64,000 nt of DNA from Galdieria sulphuraria. Lineage: Eukaryota; Rhodophyta; Bangiophyceae; Galdieriales; Galdieriaceae. Both the position numbers and the translations under genes were made by a program. The stretch spans positions 1-64,000 of the forward strand of contig NW_005178475.1 in the NCBI RefSeq assembly GCF_000341285.1. The letters are read 5' to 3'. Positions 21,054 through 31,708 of this stretch are shown one piece after another (the first letter of the stretch is position 1; each line of letters begins with the position of its first letter). The notes beneath the pieces were generated by a model. It was given only the letters and a program-made list of their open reading frames with translations. It did no database searches and had not been told where the DNA came from.

Positions 21054-23913
21054 TCATGAATATACTTGTCGAATATGATGTGACCAAGGTAAGAGCTCTT
21101 CACTTAATACGATAGAAACTGGCCGTTGAGATTCGACTACTTCAACTTCTAGCAATAGCCAAGATAAATCACAAGGATAACTTCCTAACCAAGAAAGAGA
21201 CAGTTGAACAGCACTTTTCGTTGAGTAAAGAAAAGCTTTTAAACGCAATTCATTTTCTTCAGAGTAAGGACCATCATCTTCCACAAATATTTCTTCAGTG
21301 ACGGAATATTCAAGCCAAGGATCGGGATAGCAAACAACTAATCGACTCAAAAGAGTTTCCTCTCGATCTAAAATACCTGGTTGTCTGTTCTGATATATTA
21401 TGGCACCTGAACGAACGAATAGAGGGACTCCTTGTTCTACTAGTTGAACTTGAATAGTTTGTCCACCTTGAAACCACAGCTTTTTATAATAATCATACCA
21501 ATGACAGCTCTCTGGAAGATATACAAAAGTGGTCCTAAAAAAACTCTTTTAGTATGAGAATAGGTCTTGACACTGTCAATGGTTACCTTTCATTTGGTCG
21601 AGTGATGGGATGAACTAGTAACCAACTTCCCAATAAAAATGAAAATGACTCAGTTGCACAAGTCTTATCGCTTGGGAAATGATAAACCAATGGACGAACC
21701 ACCGGATGACCAGTTTCACTAGCAAGAATATGCAAATTGTACAAGTAGGGTATCAACTGTTGCCGAAAGGATAAGGCATGCCTAACTCTATCAAGCATAG
21801 TTGGATACATCCAAGGCTCATTGACTTTCCAACTGTGTTCATCCACTGAATTCCATCCAGAATGAATAACAAAACGAGGCATAAAAATATTCAATTGAAT
21901 CCATCTAATAAATAGTTCAGGATCAACTTTAGGGCCATAAAATCCTCCCGTATCATGACCAACGAAAGGAAAACCACTCAAACTCATTCCTAAACCTATC
22001 CACAAAATGAAAGTATACAATCAACCCAACGTGATATCGAACACACTCATGGGAATATTATACTGTAATGTCTTCCAACTGGTATGGTTATCTCCAGACC
22101 ACGACTGAGAAATGTAACGTTGCATACCCAAACAAGTGGAACGAGAAACTACAAATGGCCGATAAGAGGGACTAGAAACATTGATAATTCAATGGACATA
22201 TATAAAGGACTTACTTATATCGCAAAAGAGCATTTCTTGAGGCTTTAGCCATCCAAAGCGACTGAATGGGTCGACCTATCTGTTTCAAAGAATATCCCAA
22301 ATCTATGCAACTATTCCAATCACAAACATCCCATTCATTATTATCATTCCATATGCCATCGATACCAAAGGCTAAATAGTTTTCTCCTAACATGTGAATC
22401 CACCATTCCATAGTCGCTTCATTGGTAAAGTCTAAATAGGAACCGAATTCGCTGATACTTGCTTCCGATGACCACAATGGAAACAGACAAGGTTCCTTTA
22501 CTCCTTTTTCATTTAGATGATATACAAAGAGTTGCAAGTTCTTAGCAACTCCATAATGAGGATTGGAACAAAGAAGCCATGGCTTCACATTCGCAATTAA
22601 GTGCATGCCATTACGTTGAAAAAAATGAACCAAATCTGGAACGTTCGGTATCTAAAACATTGACATGATCAATTTCCTGATAGAAATAAGTATGCATATA
22701 TCCAAATGCATAATACCTTGTCTTTGTTCCAATAAAACATTTGTCTTCGTTTCATAGAGTCTGTAGAATATCCTGAAGATAAATGAAAACCAGTGCAGAC
22801 AATATCATATCGTCGACAATTTGAAACAAAATCTTTCAACTGTTGCTCTGCATCATTACTTTCTGTGTAAAACATCCCACTACCTAAATAGTACAAAGCC
22901 CATCTAAAAAACGGTTCCTAGTTCCATCTCAATGAACAAAACAAAAACGAACAAGATACCTTGGAATTCTGGGAGGAAAGCCGGTTAACTTGGCGAGCTT
23001 CTCCATTATTTCTACTATAGAGGGACCATAAATAACATAGTAATCGATATCTCCACCATTTACACTAAAATATCGATAGGAGCCATAAATTGCTTGAATT
23101 TCCTTGCCCATATCAAAAGTACAAGGCAACATTGTATCGTACAAAATTCCACAACCAACAGCTAAAATGATCGAGTAAAACTCAGAAATGAAGATATTCG
23201 ATATAAATGCATTTGTATTCATGGCTTACCTAATGCACTATTCCATGTAATATAGAATGGATGATGCTTATAGAGTGGGTCGCTGGTTTCTGCATCATAT
23301 CCCAACGCATCTCTAGGATCCATACGTATTCTGCTTCCGTATTTGTCTAGTTCTCCACTTGTTTCACCAAACCCATAATAATGCTCCGAATGTTTACGAG
23401 CTAGATAGTGATAAGTCTCGGTTTGCTCTTTTCCGCTCACGTAAGCTTCCATAGGACGATCCTCTAGAAATGCTCTTCCATCACTATCTTGCCAGTATAG
23501 TGCCACCGTGTTATGTATTTGAACTTTGATTTGTAATTTAGTTCCTTTCAAAGTCAGCATGGAACTGTCTAGATCTCTTTCCACTGTCACTTGAGGACAA
23601 GCAAACCTTGAAAGGTCATCTCTGCCAATACCTTGCAGAGGAACATCGTTATTTTCATCACACTGAGTATTGTGAACTTTTCAAATTCCATAGACTAACA
23701 AAAACTTACTCTAATCCAAGTTCTATCCAACAAAGGTTTCCCTTGTGGCAGAAAAGTCACCCTTACAATGTCTTCCTCTAAAAATTGTACGGAGAACTTT
23801 TCTTTATACCTTCCCACTATTTTAAGTTGGTTGCTCAAGTGAAAACTTGGAACAATTTCAGAGGAAGCTTCCACTTGCAACGGTATACGATGCTTCCAAC
23901 TCTCGGAGGACAT
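21054..23913 (-). CDS. Alpha-glucosidase, glycoside hydrolase family 31
   Basis: A gene of about nine or ten exons on the minus strand starting at the ATG at 23913. The exons carry in order the GH31 N-terminal domain (GKPLLDRTWIR; HYYGFGETSGELDK), the substrate region YDIVCTGFHLSSGY, the nucleophile motif GIWNDNNE (near 22340), the acid/base motif SWSGDN (near 22095), GFPFVGHDTGGFYG and RFVIHSGWN. The C-terminal beta domain has RSGAIIYQNRQP and ends at 21054. The WNDNNE motif fits hydrolysing alpha-glucosidases rather than the red-algal alpha-1,4-glucan lyases. Exon borders are approximate in the middle. No clear signal peptide is visible, so an intracellular glycan or floridean-starch role is possible. 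Confidence 0.88.
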
Positions 23914-24054
23914 TATATTCTAAAGTGAAAACATGAGAAGTGAATAGCTGATTCAAGTTGTTATTACAAATCCTGATTTTTTCTTTACATTTTGGCGCCA
24001 AGAGGAAAATAGGAAGTATTGTTAGAATCAAACCAAATAATGGCTCTTTAAAAT
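23914..24054. promoter_or_regulatory. Divergent promoter with an E2F-like palindrome
   Basis: A 141-base spacer between the GH31 and RNase HII start codons. It contains the palindrome TTGGCGCCAA (23992-24001) within TTTTGGCGCCAAG, a good match to the E2F consensus TTTSSCGC. Function is inferred. Confidence 0.4.
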
Positions 24055-25011
24055 ATGCGATGGTTGTATTATCCACGCTTTCGTAAACTTTCTCGTTTAC
24101 TTCATAACATGCCGAAAAGAAAATCAACTGTTACTAATCCACTTTCTTTCACAAGACCACCGGTTATTTGTAAAAATCCAGCTCCTCTCAGTTATCGCTG
24201 GATTGGTATAGATCGCTCAGAGAAGATGGTCAAGTTGAGTAACAGCATAGCTCATAAAATAGAGTTGGAGGACGACAATAGTGATATGAGAGACGAGTTT
24301 ACTAGAGTTTTAGAACTCACCGAAGAGGAAAGAAAATGGCGCGACAAGGGATATGAGGTTATTGTTGGAGTAGATGAAGCGGTAAGCACAAGTAGAAGAC
24401 AAATTTTCGTTCTCTGAACAAGTTGTTTTTAGGGCAGAGGTCCTCTTGCAGGGCCCGTTGTTGCTGCTGCTTGTATTCTACCTCCTGATGTGCTATTTGA
24501 GGGTTTAAATGATAGCAAAAAATTATCTCCAAGTCAACGAAATATACTGTACGAAAATATTCAGAAATATGCAATAGAATATGCTATTGGACAAGTTGAC
24601 CATCATACGATTGACCAAGTGAATATCTTTCAAGCCACAATGATGGCTGTACAAGATGCATTAAGACAATTGAGAACCAAACCTGATATGGTGATCGCAG
24701 ATGGTCCTCATTGGAAACTAACTTTGGATATTCCTTTAGTTGGAGTGATAAAAGGAGATAATACTATATTATCTGTCTGTGCGGCATCAATCTTGGCAAA
24801 GGAAACGAGAGACCGTTGGATGATAAAGGCTAGTCTGGACTATCCTGAATACGGATTTGAGAAACACAAAGGATATGGAACAGCATTTCATCTGAAAGCG
24901 ATTCAGACATTTGGACCATCAGCATTGCATCGTATGTCCTTTCGACCTTTATGTGAAAATGAGCCCCATTCGACCTCTAAAAGAAGAAGAAAGCCGTTGA
25001 ATACAAAATAA
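24055..25011 (+). CDS. Ribonuclease HII
   Basis: Two exons, 24055-24381 and 24433-25011, about 301 residues. The protein cleaves RNA in RNA-DNA hybrids, including single ribonucleotides. The catalytic motif VGVDEAGRGPLAGPVVAAA is rebuilt exactly across the 51-nt intron, and LNDSKKLS, IADG and AASILAKETRDRWM follow in family order. The compact single-chain form looks more like bacterial or organellar RnhB than eukaryotic RNASEH2A, and the extra N-terminal 100 residues may include a targeting peptide; this is inference. It converges with the OEP21-like gene. Confidence 0.93.
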
Positions 25012-25058
25012 TAATGACTGCAGAATCATTCTTCACTACTCATTATGCACTCTTTTCT

Positions 25059-25648
25059 TCAGATCCATTTTTCATCTATATTACGATGAAAGTGTAACTT
25101 CATTGCCCAAGAGCCCTCCATATCTGTGGAAACTGTCAAGTTATTATCTCTAAAAGCAGCCATTCTTCTTCCTTTGGTATCCGCTCCCAATCCTACCTTC
25201 AAAGATGGTTGTCCGCCTGGAATAGTATGGACAAAACCAATGCGACCTATTCTATCTCTTTTCCAATTTCTAAAGGAAAATTGATATCTCACAGTTAGTT
25301 CCGTTCGTTCATTTAATAACCACGTCTTGTATATCGATGAGGAAGCAATCGTCTTTTGAATAGGAACAATTTCTCCTCGCAAGTCCATCTTCCAAGGCCA
25401 ACTATTTCCGACTGTAAAAGAATGCTCGATGGCAGCTCTCGTCAAAAGCTCTGCATCTCCGTGATTGGCTGCAGTAGAAAGTATCACTTTGGTCTTGTTA
25501 CTTACTTGAAACTCCCTATGTACGTGCAAATCAAAACTTCCATCTGTCGAAGTAAAAACAAGACTCGTGTCTAAACGATTCTATAGAATCACTCAACAAA
25601 GTGAGGATACAATTACTTTGTACCACTTACTTTACTTGCATGGACCAT
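25059..25648 (-). CDS. OEP21-like chloroplast outer-envelope beta-barrel protein
   Basis: Two exons: 25631-25648 (MVHASK) and 25059-25580, about 179 residues. The sequence lines up along its whole length with plant outer envelope pore protein 21: DTSLVFTSTDGSFDLHVHREF near the start corresponds to TSLRYGG..KALKIHAKEKL, and the end FRDNNLTVSTDMEGSW resembles RENNWTFNADYKGRW. Alternating hydrophobic residues fit a beta-barrel. OEP21 forms an anion (phosphorylated sugar) channel in plants. Similarity is by eye and moderate, so the call is probable rather than certain. Confidence 0.6.
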
Positions 25649-25783
25649 GAAAGGTAAGAAAGATTTCACGATCTCAAACCACCACCACCACACCAACAGA
25701 AGATGAAATGAGAAGAAGATTTATCGTTTTCATTTATTGAAACCATTTTTCATTCGACTTTGATACAAATAACATTGACTCGC

Positions 25784-27256
25784 TCATATCTCTCTTGAAT
25801 CTTCCTGACCGAGCCAACGATATGGAACGGGTGGAATATAAGCAGCATTCTTTCTTATCCACGGGTGTTGTAATACCAAATGTAAAGGGAGTCTTCTTTC
25901 TGGCTCCTTCACAAGTAGTTTACTTATCAAGTTTCGAGCATCTTGACTCAACCAATCAGGAAAACGTATATCAACACGTGCTATCCTTCGATAGGTTTCC
26001 GTATGACCTTGTGCTTCAAATGGAGGACTTCCAACCAAAAACTCATACATCAAGACGCCTAAACTCCAAATATCCACATTCTCATCATGTTCTCGGCCTT
26101 CTACCATTTCCGGTGGTAAATAGTCAAGGGTACCACACATAGTCATTCTTCGTGAATGGGGAGCATGAACAGACCAACCAAAGTCTGCAATCTTCAACTC
26201 TCCTCGTATACCCAACAACAAATTTTCTGGTTTAATATCTCTATGTATCACATGTTTTTGATGACAATATAACAATGCATGAGCAAGAGATGCAATGTAA
26301 GTGGCTGCTCTAGACTCTGAAAATTTACCGCATTTTTGCAGCTCCTTATATAATTCACCTCCAGCAGCATATTCTAATATGAGGAATACTCGAGATTTAT
26401 CATAAAAATAACCATAAAGTTTCAGTATATTTGGATGTCGAAGATGGCTTTGTATTTCAATTTCTCTGCGCAGTTGATGTTCTACACCAGCTTTCACTAG
26501 TTGACTTTTGAACAAAATTTTGAGAGCAACTACAAATTTGGTCTTTTTCTCTCGTGCCAAATATACATTACCAAATTTTCCTCTTCCTAATGGTCTTCCT
26601 ATATCAAAGTCATCCAATGACCATCGCTTAATAGTCTTAGTGCGTTGTTGATGATCTACTTGAGATATTTCATCTGCTCTTTTCTCTTTTTCAGAATTAT
26701 CCTCTATATGAATAGAATTTACCAACTTGTGAGTAGATTGATGTTTACCATCTCGTATTTGAAGTCCTTCTGTGCCTTGAATGAGACTATGACAGTTGGT
26801 CAACTCTTCATTTCCTATATTGGTTGGATTGTTCTCATTTTTCTCCTGTAATACAATCAATATTTGCTCATTCACATAGTCTCCATATACTTACCTTTTT
26901 AGATGGTGATGGATGAAAAGGTGAATCTAATTCTTCTGTTATATACTATTTCCAAGTGGATATCCGTTGAACTACTTACCGTTGGTTCGAAGATACTCCG
27001 TAGAAACTACGTTGGGTGATCTATTCTCTTTGTTATCCCATAATTCCTTTCTATTGTCACGTTCCCATCTCAAAGACATTTGGTTATCGACACGAGTGTC
27101 ACACTGATCGATATTCTTGTTGCCAACAAGCTTCATATTTTTCTGGTAATTATTTGCCATGAGTAGAGAACGATTTTCATAACGAATTTGTTCAAGTTCT
27201 CCTAAACGAGAAGCTATTGAAAAGGAATCACTTTTCTGAAAACTTGCGTTGTTCAT
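25784..27256 (-). CDS. Aurora-type mitotic kinase
   Basis: Three exons; the short middle exon (about 26896-26947) encodes [14 protein letters not shown]. The N-terminal exon ends near 26981 and the kinase exon runs about 26846-25784. The kinase domain begins at [23 protein letters not shown] and has [19 protein letters not shown] and an activation loop [16 protein letters not shown], all typical of Aurora A/B; most Auroras have RRTTLCGT. The N-terminal region carries a KEN tripeptide (NKENRSP), a degradation signal used by APC/C in mitotic proteins. It should act in chromosome segregation with NUF2 and topoisomerase II encoded nearby. Confidence 0.92.
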
Positions 27257-27618
27257 AAAAGTAACGGTTCAGTGAAAGGCCCTTTTTCGAATGGTTTTCC
27301 CCCAAAAAATGGCTCTCATGAATTTTGAAAATAATGGGAAACGTTTAAAATGGACTTTACTAGTCCATATGAGAAAGCGAACTGAAAGAATATTGCAAGA
27401 TGGAATTCAGACAATTTGCCAAGGTCTCTAATACATGGAATTGTACAGCTGTTTTTATTTCGAAAAGAATCTGCCTGAAAGTTTTTCCAACTCGGAACCA
27501 CACTTGGGTTGTCCACAGTCAACTATTCTGCATATCCTCACAATCTGCAAGGGCTTCAACTCCAGTGAGAGGAATAATACATTTGTTTCTCAATCGTTTA
27601 CGACCAGAAACCTCGACT
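27257..27618. other. Spacer between the Aurora and STMP1-like genes
   Basis: About 360 bases upstream of Aurora and downstream of the small STMP1-like gene. Short frames on both strands lack recognised motifs. It presumably holds the Aurora promoter. Confidence 0.45.
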
Positions 27619-27786
27619 CTATTTTTCTACTTCGGACTTGCGAGCTTGTCTTTCCATTCTTCTCATAATATCGGCAGTTTGCTGCAACCACCATTGAACA
27701 TTGGGAACACGATAGTTTTGCGCTACATATACACCCACTCCGGTACCTACTGTAAAGGAAAACAATATAGGAAAGAATACTCCCAT
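27619..27786 (-). CDS. STMP1-like mitochondrial microprotein
   Basis: A 55-residue single-exon protein starting at the ATG at 27786. After a hydrophobic stretch FPILFSFTVGTGVGVYVAQ it reads QNYRVPNV and then an amphipathic, charged tail. This matches the short transmembrane mitochondrial protein 1 family (human STMP1 has [20 protein letters not shown]) and the plant DUF4535 proteins. Members sit in the inner mitochondrial membrane near respiratory complexes. The pattern G..YxAQNYxxPN is specific enough to trust despite the length. Confidence 0.8.
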   Translation of the reverse strand: MGVFFPILFSFTVGTGVGVYVAQNYRVPNVQWWLQQTADIMRRMERQARKSEVEK

Positions 27787-28151
27787 AAAACTATTTCAAG
27801 AAGAACGTACAACGGTCAATAATTTCCCCCACACAATCCAACTCCCCAATAATATCCATCACCTTGTGTAGCATATGTTATCTATTCTCCCATAATGAAA
27901 ACTCTCCAACTGTAATAGGTCCATTTCAATATATCTATATTACACCACGTAGCCTTCAAAGTTACTTACTACATAAACATTCACGTTTAGGTCTGTCGAT
28001 GGATTTATTATATTATGAATGGCGCCAAAAGCTCTTTGCATTTTTTCCTTGTAAGACTTTCATCTTTCCTCCCTCTTTTTTCAAGCTTTGGGCGATTTCA
28101 ACCAGAATTGCAAAATTTTCTTATTCTCTGTTATGAAAACTACCAGAGACA
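27787..28151. promoter_or_regulatory. Divergent upstream region of STMP1-like and SWIB genes
   Basis: A 365-base spacer between two divergent genes. GGCGCCAAAA (28021-28030), E2F-like on the minus strand, lies about 125 bases before the SWIB gene. No other feature seen. Confidence 0.4.
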
Positions 28152-29027
28152 ATGTCCAGTGTTCAACAAACCGTACAAGACACTATTCGCACTAGATTAC
28201 CCATATTACTTCAAACACATGACTGGGAGACAATGACCATCCGCAAATTGACTCAACTTCTTTTAACCGAAGTTGAAAAAAGCGAGGTTGAACTATTACC
28301 ACTTGTTAGACAAATCGTAGTGCAGTTGTTGAAAGATGCCAACCCTTCTGTAATTCCTTTAGACCGAGTAAAGGGCTTTTTCACAGGTCTGCGCAAACCA
28401 CTCAAAGTAGACAAACGATTACAAGAAATATTACAGTGTGGTTCAATTCTCCCAAGGACTCAAATTGTAAAGTATCTGAATCAGTATATCAAGAAGCATA
28501 ATTTACAGGATCCAGAACAAAAGAACAAAATAGTATTGGATAATGCATTGCGTTCTTTGTTTGGAGTAGAAACTGCCACTTTTTTCAGTTTAAACAAGCT
28601 GATTAGTCCTTTCTTAACCATACCGGAAGAACAAGAACAAGAGATGGTGCATCAATATATGAAAGAACATTTGAAAGAAGCCTTGTTGGCAGCAGAAGAG
28701 TCAAAAATGAAAAGGAAACAACAAAGCAAAGTTCAGTCGTTGAACAAAGGTACCACTTCGCATCGTGGTGAGAGTTTACAGAAGCCTCTGAAACTAAGTA
28801 ATCTACTTTCTCAAATATGTGGTGCTGAATATCTATCTCGGAGTCAAGTTGTCAAGAAAGTCTGGGAATATATCAAGTTACACAACTTACAAAAAGCAAG
28901 CGATAAGAGAAACATATCTTGTGATGCTTTGTTAAAACAACTGTTTGATGGAAAAGAAGAAATCAATTCTTTTCATATTTCCAAGTATTTAAGTCCTCAT
29001 CTACAAAAGCTGAATGGAGACGACTGA
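28152..29027 (+). CDS. DEK-C / double SWIB-domain protein
   Basis: A 291-residue single-exon protein. Residues 1-75 resemble a DEK C-terminal domain (RTRLPILLQTHDWETMTIRKLTQLL). Two SWIB/MDM2 domains follow, at about 80-165 (LRKPLKVDKRLQEIL...LFGVETATFFSLNKLISPFL) and 212-288 (LQKPLKLSNLLSQICGAEYLSR). DEK-C plus SWIB proteins resemble UAF30 and plant SWIB factors in chromatin remodelling or rRNA gene activation. A basic linker (MKRKQQSK) suggests nuclear location. Confidence 0.88.
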   Translation: MSSVQQTVQDTIRTRLPILLQTHDWETMTIRKLTQLLLTEVEKSEVELLPLVRQIVVQLLKDANPSVIPLDRVKGFFTGLRKPLKVDKRLQEILQCGSILPRTQIVKYLNQYIKKHNLQDPEQKNKIVLDNALRSLFGVETATFFSLNKLISPFLTIPEEQEQEMVHQYMKEHLKEALLAAEESKMKRKQQSKVQSLNKGTTSHRGESLQKPLKLSNLLSQICGAEYLSRSQVVKKVWEYIKLHNLQKASDKRNISCDALLKQLFDGKEEINSFHISKYLSPHLQKLNGDD

Positions 29028-29066
29028 CAGAAAGAGAGAGTTTTCCATTGTCTTTTGATTTTCATA

Positions 29067-29750
29067 ATGACACATTCTCATGGCTCTTCTTGTGGTTCAT
29101 CACATGATCACTCACATGATGAACAACAAGAAACTTTAGGAGAACAATGGTCCTTATATCGTTATGTGGACTTTGATAAAGCTACTTGTTTGAATGAGTT
29201 GGAGACTGATTCCCTAAGGAATGTCTTGAGACCTTTCCACTTGAGGAACGATACAAGTCTTCCCGTTTTAACTTCTGCTGTCGATGAGCAACTACTGTTA
29301 TGGATACCTTTCACTCAAATGGTGAAACTGAAAGCTTTTTCTGTTATTGGAGGGGGTCAAGACACAAGTCCTTCACAAGTGAAACTATTTACCAACAATG
29401 AGCAATTATTGGACTTTTCTTTAGTTGAAGGAGCTAATCCAGTACAGACAATACAACTGGCACAATCTACTTCAGAATGGATAGAATATCCAACAAAGTA
29501 TACAAAGTTTCAAAATGTACAATCCGTAAGTTGAGACTCTTGGAGTGTACGTTTCTAATGATATTTCTTCTAGTTGATCATGTTCTTTCCAACCAACTTT
29601 GGAGCAGAACATACCGTTATCCAATATATAGGATTGAAGGGACAAGCAACCAACTTTAGAAGAGAAGCAGTCCAAACTGTTTACGAAGCTAGGCCGTTGA
29701 GTAAGGGATCCACTAGTGAAGAGTGGACCAACTTTCGAGCCATACAGTAA
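29067..29750 (+). CDS. PITH-domain protein (PITHD1-like)
   Basis: Two exons, 29067-29525 and 29575-29750, joined across a short intron at VQS/LIMFFPTNFG. The N-terminus is His- and Ser-rich (THSHGSSCGSSHDHSHDE), as in PITHD1. The PITH fold follows, with LNELETDSLRNVLRPF, DEQLLLWIPF and HTVIQYIGLKG. PITH domains bind the 26S proteasome in TXNL1; PITHD1 has been linked to proteasome and transcription roles. The open frame reaches slightly upstream of 29067 but without an ATG. Confidence 0.88.
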
Positions 29751-29756
29751 ACTAAA

Positions 29757-30815
29757 TTATTTCAACTTGGAAGAACGCGAAGCCTTTTCTTCTATTCCAG
29801 ATTGACTTTCACGGCGGTTCAACTCTTCATAAACAGCTTGTGGAGTTATCTTACAAAATGCCCAATATACGCAAAGATGATACAACAAGTCCGCACTCTC
29901 TTTTACAAGTTGATGAGGATCATTCTCCAATCCTGCAATGACAGTCTCAACGGCTTCTTCTCCAAGTTTCTTTGCAATAGACGCTCTTCCTTGAGAAAAT
30001 AAGCGACTTGTCCATGACAAAGATGGATCTGTCTGACTGCGTTGAACGACACGCTGATACAACTTTTCGATAAAATCTGTGGACAAGGCATTCTGTACTG
30101 CAACGCTCTCTTCTTCTTTCATCAAAGTAGAGTCAGGTTGCAACAACACAAAGGCATGACAAGCGATGGACAAATTCTGTCCTAAACTGTCCACTTGTTC
30201 ATGTGTTTTGGCTTTCAAGTTCACTTTATCTCTCGAAAGTTTCAATAACTCACAAATATTCTCACAAATGGCGTTGTTATGGGAAGCAAGTTTAGGTCTC
30301 TCCAATATGACAGTAATATCCAAGTTGGCAATATCATAGCCTTTTTGCTTCATCAATTTCCTCGCCTCTTCCATAAATACTTTAGAAGCAACCCCTTTCC
30401 AGCGAGGTTCTTTATCTGAAAACAACTGACCAATATCCGGTAAGCCTAAACCACCGAGTATGGCATCCACTACACTATGAAATATAACGTCTCCATCCGA
30501 GTGACCGACACTACCTCGATCATGATCCAAAGTTATGCCTCCCACAATAAGTGGTAAGCCTGGTTCTAAGCGATGCAAATCAAAGCCATGTCCTATTCTG
30601 ACTGAAGCAATAGGAGAGAAACAAAACCTGTGACTCGGCAACGATAGATTGTGTCTACACTTCCTTGGCAATCCAAATGAATAACGACGAGTGGGAAAGA
30701 AAACTCTATTGGTGCTTGAGTAGAAAATCTTGTTCGAGCAACGTGCAACTGAAAGAAAAGTACAAAACGACAGCAACCTGACTTGATTTCTCTTTTCCAT
30801 GAAATGATTATTCAT
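29757..30815 (-). CDS. IspF-HisE fusion: MECDP synthase plus phosphoribosyl-ATP pyrophosphatase
   Basis: A 352-residue uninterrupted frame. Residues 1-70 form a basic, Ser-rich plastid transit peptide. Residues 72-228 are IspF of the MEP isoprenoid pathway: RIGHGFDLHRLE with metal ligands Asp79 and His81, VGGI, GHSDGDVIFH (His113) and a C-terminal KAKTHEQ..SLGQ...IACHAFVLL. Residues 246-336 are HisE, the second step of histidine synthesis: a MazG-like core with KKLGEEAVETVIAG, ESADLLYHL and a C-terminal EELNRR. No stop or intron separates the domains. In plants HisE is instead fused to HisI. The two pathways share no intermediate, so this pairing may only secure joint plastid import. Divergent with peptide deformylase. 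Confidence 0.92.
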   Translation of the reverse strand: MNNHFMEKRNQVRLLSFCTFLSVARCSNKIFYSSTNRVFFPTRRYSFGLPRKCRHNLSLPSHRFCFSPIASVRIGHGFDLHRLEPGLPLIVGGITLDHDRGSVGHSDGDVIFHSVVDAILGGLGLPDIGQLFSDKEPRWKGVASKVFMEEARKLMKQKGYDIANLDITVILERPKLASHNNAICENICELLKLSRDKVNLKAKTHEQVDSLGQNLSIACHAFVLLQPDSTLMKEEESVAVQNALSTDFIEKLYQRVVQRSQTDPSLSWTSRLFSQGRASIAKKLGEEAVETVIAGLENDPHQLVKESADLLYHLCVYWAFCKITPQAVYEELNRRESQSGIEEKASRSSKLK

Positions 30816-30843
30816 CCGATTGACGATTATTGATTGATTGTGG
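30816..30843. promoter_or_regulatory. 28-base divergent start-to-start spacer
   Basis: Only 28 bases separate the ATG of IspF-HisE from the ATG of peptide deformylase. Core promoters must overlap the opposite coding regions or use start sites inside them. Confidence 0.5.
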
Positions 30844-31708
30844 ATGGTCTTCTTAAGTCAAGTGACAGGACCCAGTTGGTATGCTCGAAATCCAACTGGG
30901 TTGAATGGTTTACGTGCAAACAACTGTGTAATGAGTAATGGAAGCTTTTTAGGTAAACCGGTATTTTATGGACGCATGAAAAAAATGTGGGTACCTCCTG
31001 GTCTCAGACCAAAAAGACCTTCTTTTCAACAACTTGGTCGTGAAGTTTCTCTTTTAGAAGTTGACGGAGAAGATTATCTACCGTGTGACGTGAATATGTC
31101 GGGGCTATATGAATTGCCTGTAAGTGCAACTTTGTTGTCGTGAAATGGTTTTGTGAACTCTTATTTGTTGACAGAAAACTCTGGAAGTTGTAAAGTATCC
31201 AGACCCACGTCTGAGAAAGGAGAACGAAGAAGTAGACCCTTGTCACCCTAGTGTTGGTGAGATTGCACGAAAGATGTTTCAAGTTATGTATGCAGATAGA
31301 GGTGTTGGGTTGGCAGCTCCTCAAGTGGGCATCAACCAACGGCTGATGGTATATAATCCTACGGGCAAACCATCATCTTTTTTATCCCAAGTGGTGATGG
31401 TCAATCCCAAGATTGTGGACTGTTCGGATAAAAAAGTGGTGGATTTGGAAGGTTGTTTGTCGTTTCCAGGGATAGCGGGTAAAGTAAGTAGACACGAATG
31501 GGTTCGAGTAGAAGCTTTCAAACCAGGTGGTAAGAAAATCAAGCTCAAATTAGAAGGTTGGCAAGCTAGAATATTTCAACATGAATATGATCATCTGGAT
31601 GGAATCCTTTTTATTGACCGAATGGAACCTGAAGAACGAGCAAGAGCTCAATTCGTGTTGGATCAGCTAGTCAACAACTACAAGGGGAATGGAATACCGC
31701 AATTGTAA
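30844..31708 (+). CDS. PDF: Peptide deformylase, organellar
   Basis: Two exons, 30844-31119 and 31175-31708, about 269 residues. The enzyme removes the formyl group from new organelle-made proteins. The three metal and catalytic motifs are intact: GVGLAAPQVG, EGCLSFPG and QHEYDHLDG. The 90-residue N-terminus looks like a targeting peptide. EGCLSFPG and the lack of a PDF1A-type insert favour a PDF1B-like plastid or dual-targeted form. The open frame starts upstream without an ATG, so 30844 is taken. Confidence 0.93.

Noticed and set aside
27400-27822. 140-codon plus-strand open frame
   Set aside because: It is antisense to the STMP1-like gene, whose motif is far more specific.
29806-29820. 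GGCGGTT match near 29812
   Set aside because: It lies inside the HisE coding region and encodes conserved residues, so it is not counted as a promoter element.
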